A stretch of 64,000 nucleotides of DNA from Candidatus Zipacnadum vermilionense (GTDB lineage Bacteria > Armatimonadota > Zipacnadia > Zipacnadales > Zipacnadaceae): positions 1-64,000 of the forward strand of contig JALGSV010000010.1 in NCBI GenBank assembly GCA_029821755.1, given 5' to 3'. The notes under the pieces are model-generated. The model saw only the letters and a program-made list of their open reading frames with translations. It made no database searches and had not been told where the DNA came from. Shown piece after piece: positions 17,997 through 26,866 of this stretch. Positions within the stretch are counted from its first letter, which is position 1. Every line of letters starts with the position of its first letter. Made by a program: the position numbers and the translations under genes.

Positions 17997-18962
17997 ATGT
18001 CCCTCACCGGCCGAGACCTTATATCCCTCGACGACTACTCCCTCGAAGAAATCACCTGCCTCCTCGACCTGGCGGAGAAGATGGCCGCGGCCTTGGCCGA
18101 GGAGGAACCCTCGACCTTCACCCCGCTGGATCGCATCCTCGCCACCTGCTTCTACGAGCCCTCGACGCGTACCCGGATGTCCTTTGCCTCGGCGATGCTG
18201 CGGCTGGGGGGCAGCACCATCTGCATGCAGGACGTGAAGATGTCCAGCGCCTCCAAGGGGGAGAGCCTGGCGGACACCATGCGGATGATGAGCGCGTACA
18301 GCGATGTCATCGTCATTCGCCATGCGCAGGAGGGAGCGGCCGCGGAGGCGGCGGAGGCGGCGTCGGTGCCCGTGATCAACGCCGGAGACGGGACGCGCAA
18401 CCACCCTACGCAGGCCCTGACCGACCTGTTCGCCCTGCGACGGCGCAAAGGGACGCTGCAGGGGCTGAAGGTCGGGCTGTGCGGGGACCTGAAGAACGGG
18501 CGGACGGTGCATTCGCTGGCGCCGGTGCTGGCGCGGCTGGGGAACGAGATGGTGTGCATCGCGCCGCAGGCGCTGGCCCTGCCGGAAGAGTACCTGGAAG
18601 AGGTGGAGCGGGCTGGCGGGAAGCGACCGGCGGAGACGGAGGACCTGGCCGGGGCGTTGGCGGGGCTGGATATGCTGTACATGACCCGCATCCAGCAGGA
18701 GCGCTTCCCCAGCCCGGAGGAGTACGAGAAGTACAAGGGCGTGTACATGCTGGACGCGACGGTGATGGCGCAGGCGCCGGAGGGGATGATCGTGCTGCAC
18801 CCGCTCCCCCGGGTGGCCGAGATCACCGAGCAGGTGGACGCCGACCCGCGGGCGGCGTACTTCGAGCAGGCCGCCGGCGGGGTGCCGGTGCGGATGGCGC
18901 TGATCGCGTTGCTGCTGGGGTTGGTGGAGGAAGGCGGGGGGAAGAAGAAGTATGCGTTCTGA
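17997..18962 (+). CDS. pyrB: Aspartate carbamoyltransferase catalytic subunit
   Basis: A 321-residue enzyme that joins carbamoyl phosphate and aspartate, the first committed step of pyrimidine synthesis. The carbamoyl-phosphate loop is FYEPSTRTRMSF. KMSSASKGESLADT, HPTQALTDLF and LHPLPRVAEI follow in order. AAGGAG lies in front of the ATG. No pyrI regulatory gene is beside it. The 192-bp gap after pyrF contains no recognisable attenuator or PyrR site. Confidence 0.95.
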   Translation: MSLTGRDLISLDDYSLEEITCLLDLAEKMAAALAEEEPSTFTPLDRILATCFYEPSTRTRMSFASAMLRLGGSTICMQDVKMSSASKGESLADTMRMMSAYSDVIVIRHAQEGAAAEAAEAASVPVINAGDGTRNHPTQALTDLFALRRRKGTLQGLKVGLCGDLKNGRTVHSLAPVLARLGNEMVCIAPQALALPEEYLEEVERAGGKRPAETEDLAGALAGLDMLYMTRIQQERFPSPEEYEKYKGVYMLDATVMAQAPEGMIVLHPLPRVAEITEQVDADPRAAYFEQAAGGVPVRMALIALLLGLVEEGGGKKKYAF

Positions 18963-18979
18963 GAACTCTCAAGTCTGCG

Positions 18980-19141
18980 TTGGATGACACTGCCGTCGCT
19001 GACACGCGTTTCCGGATCACGATCCCCAAGAGCGTTAGACAGAGGTTGGGGCCGCGGCCTGGGCAGAAGCTCGATTGGCTAAGCACGGGTGGGTATCTCG
19101 AGGCAGTTCCCCTCCCCCGCGCGCCGCGCCGCCCGGAGTGA
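18980..19141 (+). CDS. AbrB/MazE-like swapped-hairpin DNA-binding ORF, orphan
   Basis: A 53-codon frame from TTG 18980 to TGA 19141 encodes DTRFRITIPKSVRQRLGPRP and then GQKLDW, the signature of AbrB/SpoVT-type antitoxins and regulators (R-I-T-I-P-K-x-V-R then G-x-x-L-x-W). It lies between pyrB and the GH2 gene. There is no ATG and no toxin partner beside it, so it is either a real small regulator with a rare start or a leftover antitoxin. It appears in the ORF track only as the tail of a longer shadow frame. Confidence 0.5.
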   Translation: MDDTAVADTRFRITIPKSVRQRLGPRPGQKLDWLSTGGYLEAVPLPRAPRRPE

Positions 19142-19159
19142 AAAAGTAGAGGAACCGGC

Positions 19160-20893
19160 ATGACTAATATGGCTGACTTTCCCCGTCCCGAATACCCCCG
19201 CCCCCAGTTCGTCCGCGACCAGTGGCTGAACCTGAACGGTTGGTGGGAGTTCGCCTATGATCCCGGGAAGTCGGGCGCGACGCGGGGGCTGACCGGAGAG
19301 GCAGCCTATCCCGAGCGAATCCTGGTGCCGTTCTGCCCGGAGAGTGAGCTGTCGGGGATCGGGAATACCGACTTCATGCCCTGCGTGTGGTACCGGCGCA
19401 ACTTTACCGTGCCGGGGGACTGGGCGGGGCAGCGAGTGCTGCTGCACTTCGGGGCGGTGGACTATGAGGCGACCGTGTGGGTGAATGGGGCGAAGGTGGG
19501 CTCGCACCGGGGCGGGTATACGCCGTTCTCGTTCGACATCACCGAGCAGTTGCGGGCCGGGGAGAACGTGGTGTGCGTGCGGGCGGTGGACGATACGCGC
19601 AGCCCCCTGCAACCGAGCGGCAAACAGAGCCAGCAGTACGCCAGCTACGCATGTCTGTACACGCGCACAACGGGCATCTGGCAGACGGTGTGGCTGGAGG
19701 CGGCGCCAGAGACGCGGATCGAGAAGCTGCGGCTGCGCGGGAGTCCGACACGGGGGAGCTTGCTGGTAGAGGCAGCCGTGACCGGACGGTCGCAGGAAAC
19801 ATGGCTGCAGGTGATCGCTTCTCTGGAGGGGGAGATCGTCGGGGAGTTGGCTGTACCGGCTGCTGCTCACACTTGCGTCGAGGTCCCTCTGGCTCAGGTC
19901 GAGCCCTGGTCGCCCGGCGCCCCGACGCTGTACGACCTGCGGCTGACGCTGCGGGACGAGCAGGGGCGAACGGTGGACGAGGTCGGCAGCTACTGCGGTC
20001 TGCGGGAGATCGAGGTGGCTGACGACCGACTGCTGCTAAACGGGGAGCCGCTCTTTATGCGCCTGGTGTTGGACCAAGGCTTCTACCCTGAGGGCATCTA
20101 TACGGCGCCCCGCGACGAGGACCTGCGGGGGGATGTGGAGCGAGGGCTAGCGATGGGGTTTAACGGGGCGCGGTTGCATCAGAAAGTGTTTGAGCCTCGG
20201 TTCCTCTACTGGGCGGATAAACTGGGCTACCTGGTGTGGGGAGAGTATGCCGACTGGGGGCTGGACGTGTCGCGGCCGGAGGCGCTGGCGGCAATGCTGC
20301 CCGAGTGGCTGGAGGCGGTCGAGCGCGACCGGAATCACCCGGCGCTAATCGGCTGGTGTCCCTTCAATGAGACGCCGGCCCAGCGCGATCCGGAGGTGCT
20401 GCGGACGGTGTACCGGGTCACTAAGGCTCTGGACCCGACGCGGCCGGTGATCGACACCAGCGGCTACCACCATGTGGAGACGGACCTGTACGACAGCCAC
20501 AACTATGAGCAGGACCCGGAGAAGTTCGCGGCGGCCTTCGCGGAGTTTCGGGAGGGTGGAGCGCCTCCCCACGGGGAGCCGGGGAAGGAAGCGGATTACG
20601 CCGGGCAGCCGTACTTCGTAAGCGAGTATGGGGGGATCTGGTGGAATCCGGGGCAGACCGACGAGCAGGCGTGGGGCTATGGCAACCGACCGCAGAGCCA
20701 AGAGGAGTTCTTCGCCCGCTACCGGGCGTTGACCGAGACGCTGCTGTCTAACTCGCGGATGTGCGGATTCTGTTATACTCAACTGTACGACGTCGAACAG
20801 GAAGTGAACGGGCTATACACGTACGTGCGGGAGGAAAAGTTCTCCCCCGACCCCATCGCAGACATCAACCGGCAGCAGGCGGCGTCTGAATAG
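19160..20893 (+). CDS. Glycoside hydrolase family 2 protein (beta-galactosidase/glucuronidase type)
   Basis: A 577-residue glycosidase with the GH2 order: sugar-binding jelly-roll (about 10-180, with GWWEFAYDPG and VWVNGAKVG), Ig-like domain (about 185-285) and TIM barrel. The acid/base is Glu404 after Asn403 (WCPFNETP) and the nucleophile is Glu489 (YFVSEYGG). There is no signal peptide, so it should act in the cytoplasm on imported oligosaccharides. It is shorter than LacZ and near the size of beta-glucuronidases. The specificity cannot be read from the sequence. Confidence 0.92.
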   Translation: MTNMADFPRPEYPRPQFVRDQWLNLNGWWEFAYDPGKSGATRGLTGEAAYPERILVPFCPESELSGIGNTDFMPCVWYRRNFTVPGDWAGQRVLLHFGAVDYEATVWVNGAKVGSHRGGYTPFSFDITEQLRAGENVVCVRAVDDTRSPLQPSGKQSQQYASYACLYTRTTGIWQTVWLEAAPETRIEKLRLRGSPTRGSLLVEAAVTGRSQETWLQVIASLEGEIVGELAVPAAAHTCVEVPLAQVEPWSPGAPTLYDLRLTLRDEQGRTVDEVGSYCGLREIEVADDRLLLNGEPLFMRLVLDQGFYPEGIYTAPRDEDLRGDVERGLAMGFNGARLHQKVFEPRFLYWADKLGYLVWGEYADWGLDVSRPEALAAMLPEWLEAVERDRNHPALIGWCPFNETPAQRDPEVLRTVYRVTKALDPTRPVIDTSGYHHVETDLYDSHNYEQDPEKFAAAFAEFREGGAPPHGEPGKEADYAGQPYFVSEYGGIWWNPGQTDEQAWGYGNRPQSQEEFFARYRALTETLLSNSRMCGFCYTQLYDVEQEVNGLYTYVREEKFSPDPIADINRQQAASE

Positions 20894-20912
20894 AGGCAGG
20901 CACGGCCGAACA

Positions 20913-20928
20913 CCGGTCTGGAGACCGG
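20913..20928. repeat. REP-like palindrome
   Basis: CCGGTCT-GG-AGACCGG followed by CGTCAC. Same architecture as the other short hairpins, located between the GH2 gene and der. Confidence 0.6.
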
Positions 20929-20992
20929 CGTCACTGGACACGCTTAGTCGTGGCGAGCGCAGGCCCCAACTGCACACTATTAGCCATAGACC

Positions 20993-22432
20993 ATGCCACC
21001 AATCATCGCCATAATCGGTCGTACCAACGTGGGCAAATCGGCCCTCTTCAACCGCCTGGTCGGGCAGCGGCGCACTATCGTGGAGGACTTCCCGGGAGTC
21101 ACGCGGGATCGCGTGTACTCCGAGATTGGCCTGAAGGGAAAGACGGCCGTGCTGGTGGACACCGGAGGGCTGGTGGGGGCGGAGAACGATGCGCTGATCG
21201 GGCAGGTCAAGGAGCAGGCGGCGCAGGCACTGGCCGAGGCGGACCTGCTGCTGCTACTCTTTGATGGGCAGGAGGGGATCGTGGCGCTGGATTACGAGGT
21301 GGCCGAGGCGGCTCGGCGCAGCGGCAAACCGGTGTTGGCCGTGGTCAACAAGATGGAATCGGGACGGGGGGATGTGACGCAGTTCGCGGAGTTGGGGTTC
21401 GGGCTGCCGCTGGCTATATCGGCGCTGCATGGGAAGGGCGGGGCGGCGCTGGAGGAGGCCCTGGCGGAGATGCTGCCGGAGGAGGAAGAAGAGGAGAGGG
21501 CGGAGGCGCCGCCGGGGGCGGTGTCGGTGGCGATCGTGGGGCGGCCGAACGTAGGCAAGTCGGCGCTGGTGAATGCGTTGCTGGGCCAGCCGCGGATGAT
21601 CGTTAGCGAGATTCCCGGCACCACCCGCGACACGGTTGACACGCTGCTGCGGGCCGGGGAGCAGCAGTACCAGCTAGTGGATACACCGGGCCTGCGGCGG
21701 CGGGGCAAGCGCTCGCAGGGGGTGGAGTTCTACAGCAGCCTGCGCAGCATCAAGGCCCTGCAGCGGGCGGAGGTAGGCGTGGTGGTGTTTGATGCGGGGG
21801 AGGGTCTGACCCAGCAGGACGCGGCGATTGCCCTGGAGGTGGACACGGCGCGGCGGCCGCTGGTCATGGTCGCCAACAAGTGGGACCTGGTACTAGAGCG
21901 GGCCTTTGGTGAGGGGGTGCCTCCCCCCCCTGTGCCCCTCACGGGAGAGGGGGAAGAGATACCTCCCCCCCCGGTCCCCCTGTCTGCGCAGGAGAGGAAA
22001 GTGGCGGAGCGGCTGCTGAGGAAGGATTTCGAGACCATAGCGCGCTCGCGGCTGAGGTTTGCCGCGCAGGCACCGCTGGTCTTCACCTGCGCGCTGACCG
22101 GGGAGAGGGTGGAGGAGATTCTGCCGCTGGCGGCCAAGATCAGCGTGCAGTTCAAGCGACGGCTGGACACCGGCAAGCTCAACCGGGCGCTGGCGGAGGC
22201 CATGGACAAGCACAACCCGCCCACCCGGGGCGGGAAGCAACTGCGCATCTACTATGCGACCCAGGTGAAGGCAGCGCCGCCGACCTTCGTGTTGTTCGTC
22301 AACGACCCCAAGCTGATGCACTTCTCCTACGAGCGCTATCTGCTCAACTTCCTGAGAGATAAGTTCGGCTTCGATATGGTGCCGCTGACCTTGAGGGTAA
22401 GGCAGTCGACGGGGAAAGAGAAGCGAAGGTAA
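20993..22432 (+). CDS. der: Ribosome-associated GTPase Der (EngA)
   Basis: A 479-residue essential GTPase of 50S assembly. It has two G domains, with P-loops GRTNVGKS (9-16) and GRPNVGKS (183-190), and base-recognition motifs NKMES and NKWDL (295-299). A C-terminal KH-like domain follows (FKRRLDTGKLNRALAEA, then PPTRGGKQLRIYYATQVKAAPP). Unusually, about 28 Pro-rich residues (305-332, twice PPPPVPL) interrupt the second G domain just after NKWDLVLE. Their DNA looks like an intergenic repeat. plsY follows 33 bp downstream, as in many genomes. Confidence 0.96.
   Translation: MPPIIAIIGRTNVGKSALFNRLVGQRRTIVEDFPGVTRDRVYSEIGLKGKTAVLVDTGGLVGAENDALIGQVKEQAAQALAEADLLLLLFDGQEGIVALDYEVAEAARRSGKPVLAVVNKMESGRGDVTQFAELGFGLPLAISALHGKGGAALEEALAEMLPEEEEEERAEAPPGAVSVAIVGRPNVGKSALVNALLGQPRMIVSEIPGTTRDTVDTLLRAGEQQYQLVDTPGLRRRGKRSQGVEFYSSLRSIKALQRAEVGVVVFDAGEGLTQQDAAIALEVDTARRPLVMVANKWDLVLERAFGEGVPPPPVPLTGEGEEIPPPPVPLSAQERKVAERLLRKDFETIARSRLRFAAQAPLVFTCALTGERVEEILPLAAKISVQFKRRLDTGKLNRALAEAMDKHNPPTRGGKQLRIYYATQVKAAPPTFVLFVNDPKLMHFSYERYLLNFLRDKFGFDMVPLTLRVRQSTGKEKRR
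21905..21990. repeat. Repeat-like insertion inside der
   Basis: GTGCCTCCCCCCCC...CCCCTCACGGGAGAGGGGG, then CCTCCCCCCCCGGTCCCCC. Two related C-runs flank a CCCTC...GAGGG hairpin. The stretch is in frame and adds about 28 residues at a surface position where Der proteins normally have none. Confidence 0.65.
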
Positions 22433-22465
22433 GAGGCGTCACGGGACAGGGAGGCGAGGACCGTC

Positions 22466-23140
22466 ATGTATCTGCCGTGGATACTCATAGCTGGGGGCTA
22501 TCTGGTGGGGGGCATCCCCATCGGGTTCATGGTGGGGCGGAGGCGGGGGGTAGACCTGACTCAGGTGGGGAGTGGGAACATCGGCGCCAGCAACGTCATG
22601 CGGACGCTGGGGGCGAAGCTGGGGATTGTGGTGTGGCTGGCCGACCTGCTCAAGGGTCTGGTGCCGGTGATCTGGGCCCGGCAGTTCCTGCATACCATGG
22701 ACAACCCCTGGCCGTACCTGGCCGGGGTGGCCCTGGCCGCGGTGCTGGGGCACTGTTTCTCGCCGTATCTGCGGATGCGGGGAGGGCGGGGAGTATCCAC
22801 CTCGCTGGGGGCGGTGCTGGCACTAGACTGGCGCGTGGGGCTGATCGCCTTCGGCGCGTGGGTCTTCGTCCTGATCATCTCCCGCTTTATCTCCGTGTCG
22901 TCAATGGTGGCGGCGATCACCGTGGCAGTATGCTTTGGGCTGATCAAGCCGGAGGACCCCGCCGCCCACGGGCCTTTCCTCGCCGCCGGCGTCGCCCTGG
23001 CCTTGCTGGTCGTGCTCAAGCATCTCCCCAACGTGAAGCGGCTGCTAGCCGGCACCGAGAGTCGGGTCGGGGAGAAACCGGACTTGCCACAGCCGGAGGG
23101 GATTGAGGGCGGACCGGAGAGCGAGACGGAGTATCGCTAG
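22466..23140 (+). CDS. plsY: Glycerol-3-phosphate acyltransferase PlsY
   Basis: A 224-residue inner-membrane enzyme that moves an acyl group from acyl-phosphate to glycerol 3-phosphate. It has five to six hydrophobic helices and the family motifs GSGNIGASNVMRTLG, the KG in ADLLKGLVPV, GHCFSPYLRMRGGRGV and LKHLPNVKRLLAGTE. The C-terminus has about 25 extra charged residues. It probably shares a transcript with der. Its substrate comes from GpsA. Confidence 0.95.
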   Translation: MYLPWILIAGGYLVGGIPIGFMVGRRRGVDLTQVGSGNIGASNVMRTLGAKLGIVVWLADLLKGLVPVIWARQFLHTMDNPWPYLAGVALAAVLGHCFSPYLRMRGGRGVSTSLGAVLALDWRVGLIAFGAWVFVLIISRFISVSSMVAAITVAVCFGLIKPEDPAAHGPFLAAGVALALLVVLKHLPNVKRLLAGTESRVGEKPDLPQPEGIEGGPESETEYR

Positions 23141-23210
23141 GGACGACAGGCCCAACGACAGGCACGACGGCAGCGTCGCTCAGCGCTGGGGTAACCCCGC
23201 CAATTCTTCG

Positions 23211-26200
23211 ATGAAGGTGATCTCCTTGTCAAGAACCCGTTTCCCACTCGTTCTCGCCCTCCTTACGGTGGTCGGAGCGGCGCTGGCGGCGCCGGCCGTC
23301 CCTCCCTCGCCTTCTCTGCTCTTCATCGGCAAGCCCCAGATCTACATGGAGGCAGCCTACCTGGAGGAGTTGCAGGCGCATGGATTCCAGGTGGACGCGG
23401 CGCCCTGGGACATCATCACCCCCGACCTAATGCGGCGATACAACGCCGTCATCATTACCGGCTACTGGCGGGAGTACTCCAAGGGCAACGTGGAGCAGGG
23501 CATCCAGGAGGGCTTCGCTGGAGTGGTGCAGCGGTATATCGCCGAGTACATGAAAGCCGGCGGCGGGGTACTGGTGGACCTGAACAGCATGGGCGCCTAC
23601 GGCGAGGGGCGACTGGGCGAGGTGCCGGACTGGCTCAAGCAGTTCGACTGCAACTTCTGGGTGGAGGCGATCACCGATCCCGCGCGGGAGGTCCTGGCTA
23701 CGCCGCCCTCCCTTCGGCGCTATTCGACGAAGCTGGCCTGGACCGACGATTTGGCCAAGCACCCGATCACTGAGGGCGTCAAGAACCTGTGGTACCCGAC
23801 CGGCTGGGGCGGGCATGAGGCCTTCTGGTCGGGGCCGGTGGACTGCGGGCACCAGTGGACCGCCATCGTGCGCACCGGCCCGCAGGCCAAGTCGGCAGGG
23901 ACCGACACCGTCTGGGCGGACATGTGGCGCCCGCAGCCGCTGCCGGGACCCTACAGCCTACTGTCGGTGCGCAACGTCAACAACGGGCGGATGGCAGTCT
24001 TGGGCGTGAACTCGATGTGGCTCCTGTGGTCGCCGTACCACGACGCCCTGGGGCAAGTGGTGATGAAGAAGGGCGAGCAAGGCAAGCCGAGCGACTGGTG
24101 GAAGCTGCTGGAGAATACCTATCGGTGGCTAGCGGAACCCTCGCTGCAGATGGGCACGAATGGTCTGCAGGTGGCCAAGTACCCGCCAGTGGCCGGCGAT
24201 ACCCCCGCCGTGGCCTGGGACCAACAGGCCTTCCCGGAGAAGCCCTCGCACTACTACCGGGGGCTGGTGGGGGCGCATACGGCGCTGTCTACCGGCAAGG
24301 GCACAGTCGGCGACTGGGCGGCGGCGGCCGAGGCGGCAGGCTGGGACTTCCTGGTGTTCACCGAGGACCTCGCGGCCCTGAACGCCGACAAGTGGGCGGA
24401 GCTGAAAAAGCAGTGCCAGGGGGCCACAAGCGACACCTTTGTAGCCTACCCGGGGATCGAGTACATGAACGCCTCGAACCACCGCGGCTTTGCGCCACTG
24501 GGGTATGTCGACTGGTTCCCCGCCGACTGGCTCACCGACGACGGCAAGCGCATCAACACCGACCGGGGCTGGACGCCACAGAAGGGTTGGGGGGCTACCC
24601 AGCACAAGTCCGGGCAGATCATGATGTTCCTGACCTGGGGGATGAACGGGTATCTCAACTACGAGAAGAATCCCTCGCCGTACTGGGACTACAAGCTGTA
24701 CAACCTCTTCCCCATCTGGTCGATGGAGCGCGGAGAGGTCGTGGACAGCTCCATCCAGGACTACCTGGAGGTCTGCCAGGCGGACCACAACCCGGCGGCG
24801 TATGCGGTGAACCTGATGTACGACCCGGCGGAGCTGGCCACGGCGCGGGCGGAGGGGCGGCCGCACCTGGTGGTGTCGGCCGATCCCGACCCGCGCGCTC
24901 CCGACAAGCCCGGCCTGCGGGCGACCTTTGACCGCATGGTTGTGGACGACGTGCCCTACGGCCTGGGGGCGGGCTGCTATCGCGGATGGACCGGGCCAGT
25001 GGCGACGCAGGGGCCGGCGATGCGCTGGATGTTCCGCGGCGGGTACCTGTGGGAGGGCGTGGAGTTCCCCCGCTACTGGATCGAGCGCCATGCCGCGCCG
25101 CAGGAGAAGGACTGGTACATGCCGAGTTGGTACCGGCTGAAGCTGCGGCTGGACGCGGAGAGCGAGACGGGGCTGCAGGAGATAACCATCTACGACGGCC
25201 CGGAGGCCATCCGCCGCTTTGACCCTAAGGGGCAGAAGCAATACACGGTGGAGATGGACGTAGCCCAGGCGCCAACGCGGCACCTGGTGGCGGTGGTGAC
25301 CGACAACCAGGGGCGGCAGGCGGTCAGTCGGGAGATGTGGGTGGAGCAGCAGATGATCCTGCACAACTACTGCGGAGACCGGGTGAATATCCCCGGCCCG
25401 ATCTTCAGCGCGATGCACGGCCATCCCTGGAAGACCTTCGACGGCCGGGACGTGGAGGTGCGGCGTTTCTTCACCGACATGGTCAGCCCGGATTTGCTGA
25501 TCGAGCGCTACCTCACGGATTGGGTGTACAAGTACGAGGAACTGACCGACACGATGTCCTGGCACAACTGGGCCCCGCACTACGAGCGGGACGACTACAG
25601 CTTCGAGCAGCGCGGGTATCTGTGGTACAGCCGCCACGGGGGGCAGGTCAGCTATGCCTCCCATCCCAGCCAGGCCGTGTACTGGGACGGCTTTGCGGCG
25701 GTGGAGGAAGTCAAGGCGAAGCAGCTTCCCCCGGCGAAGCTGGAAGTCTTCGAGAGCACGATGACGCTGAAGAAGCCGTACAAGCTGGACGCGGAGGGGT
25801 TCCTGCCGCCGAGTGCGATCGTCTGGGAGCACAAGTTGGTGAAGGGCGAAGACGGGGCGTTGACGATTATCTCCCCCAGCCGGAGAAACAGGTTCGATTT
25901 CCTGGGAGACATTACGGAGCCGACCAGGGGCGATCTGCCTTCGGGCTCCGTGGTCGTCTGCTCCGCAGGGGGCCTCCCCGCCGGGCAGAGCGTCAAGTGG
26001 ACGGGCGAGCACCTGGGGTACGCCGTGTCGGTCAAAGACGGGACGGTTACCGTCAAAGTGGGGGTCCTGCCCGGTGAGCTGAACCAGGCTGGGCAGCAGT
26101 TCACCTGGCGCACCGAGAAGATCAACCGGGCGGCCCTCGACGTGGTCAAACCGACCTGGTTCGCGGTCAAGATCGGGACAGCGCAGCCTGCGCCGCTCGC

Positions 26201-26642
26201 CGACCTGCACCTGACCGCCAAGGACGGGGTGGCCCAGGTGGACCTCAAGCGGGCGGCCTTCGACACCAATAGCCAGGGGATCGTGGTGGACGGGGTGAAC
26301 GGGAACTGGACGGCGGTGTACTACGAGAAGCCGCAGGGGCTGATCCGCCCCATTGGGGTGTGGGAGGGGAAGGCCTTCGCGCAACTGCCGGGGACAAAGA
26401 AGGACGTGACCATCACCATCGGCAACCTGGTTCGCTGCGACCAGCCCGAGGTGATGATTGAGGCTCTCCAACTCACCGACGACGCGGGCAAGCCGACCGG
26501 CCAGTGGCAGGTGGAGGCGCACAATCCCACGGATCAGGCGCTAACCGTCAACTTCCAGGTGCTGGCGGCGTTTGACCTGATAGAGACGAAGACACACACG
26601 GAGCAGATCGCGCCCCGGAGCAGCGTGAAGTTTGCGTTGTAA
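23211..26642 (+). CDS. Large exported protein with degenerate PHP-like region, function unknown
   Basis: 1143 residues, beginning with a signal peptide (about 1-24, ending ALAAPA). Residues about 30-330 resemble a ThuA/GATase-like flavodoxin fold (MRRYNAVIITGYW, GGGVLVDLNSMGAYG). Around 340-560 the spacing resembles a PHP hydrolase: GLVGAHTALSTGKG, then AGWDFLVFTED and AYPGIEYMN. The usual His-x-His metal ligands are missing, so catalysis there is doubtful. The remainder looks beta-rich. I chose 23211 because the signal peptide starts there; the ORF-track start overlaps plsY. Neighbouring carbohydrate genes hint at glycan handling, but no function can be claimed. Confidence 0.75.
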   Translation: MKVISLSRTRFPLVLALLTVVGAALAAPAVPPSPSLLFIGKPQIYMEAAYLEELQAHGFQVDAAPWDIITPDLMRRYNAVIITGYWREYSKGNVEQGIQEGFAGVVQRYIAEYMKAGGGVLVDLNSMGAYGEGRLGEVPDWLKQFDCNFWVEAITDPAREVLATPPSLRRYSTKLAWTDDLAKHPITEGVKNLWYPTGWGGHEAFWSGPVDCGHQWTAIVRTGPQAKSAGTDTVWADMWRPQPLPGPYSLLSVRNVNNGRMAVLGVNSMWLLWSPYHDALGQVVMKKGEQGKPSDWWKLLENTYRWLAEPSLQMGTNGLQVAKYPPVAGDTPAVAWDQQAFPEKPSHYYRGLVGAHTALSTGKGTVGDWAAAAEAAGWDFLVFTEDLAALNADKWAELKKQCQGATSDTFVAYPGIEYMNASNHRGFAPLGYVDWFPADWLTDDGKRINTDRGWTPQKGWGATQHKSGQIMMFLTWGMNGYLNYEKNPSPYWDYKLYNLFPIWSMERGEVVDSSIQDYLEVCQADHNPAAYAVNLMYDPAELATARAEGRPHLVVSADPDPRAPDKPGLRATFDRMVVDDVPYGLGAGCYRGWTGPVATQGPAMRWMFRGGYLWEGVEFPRYWIERHAAPQEKDWYMPSWYRLKLRLDAESETGLQEITIYDGPEAIRRFDPKGQKQYTVEMDVAQAPTRHLVAVVTDNQGRQAVSREMWVEQQMILHNYCGDRVNIPGPIFSAMHGHPWKTFDGRDVEVRRFFTDMVSPDLLIERYLTDWVYKYEELTDTMSWHNWAPHYERDDYSFEQRGYLWYSRHGGQVSYASHPSQAVYWDGFAAVEEVKAKQLPPAKLEVFESTMTLKKPYKLDAEGFLPPSAIVWEHKLVKGEDGALTIISPSRRNRFDFLGDITEPTRGDLPSGSVVVCSAGGLPAGQSVKWTGEHLGYAVSVKDGTVTVKVGVLPGELNQAGQQFTWRTEKINRAALDVVKPTWFAVKIGTAQPAPLADLHLTAKDGVAQVDLKRAAFDTNSQGIVVDGVNGNWTAVYYEKPQGLIRPIGVWEGKAFAQLPGTKKDVTITIGNLVRCDQPEVMIEALQLTDDAGKPTGQWQVEAHNPTDQALTVNFQVLAAFDLIETKTHTEQIAPRSSVKFAL

Positions 26643-26866
26643 GTGGTCCGGGTCACCTACGTGTTTCCCGTCTCCAAGCAGGAGTGTCGGTCGGAGATCG
26701 CGCAAGACCCGAGAGGGCTGTTGCGCACCGGCGCCGATACGTTGGAGGCGTGCCGTCCGGTCTAGAACGCCCGCCCCGCGATCTTCCCCAGCCGATGAAC
26801 CCTGGGCTTACTCTGAGTGTCTGTATCAGCACTGTTCATCCTACGGAGGGACGGGAGCGATCATCC

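Noticed and set aside
16497-18800. 767-codon minus-strand ORF
   Set aside because: It spans pyrF, pyrB and the promoter region in antisense; low-complexity product; a shadow.
24129-26522. 797-codon ORF antisense to the large exported protein
   Set aside because: It mirrors the GC-rich third-position pattern of the sense gene; its product is His/Arg/Leu-rich with no recognisable domain.
26643-26866. N-terminal extension of the phosphoribosyltransferase
   Set aside because: The extra 61 residues are not conserved in style and the Met at 26867 starts the family-like sequence.
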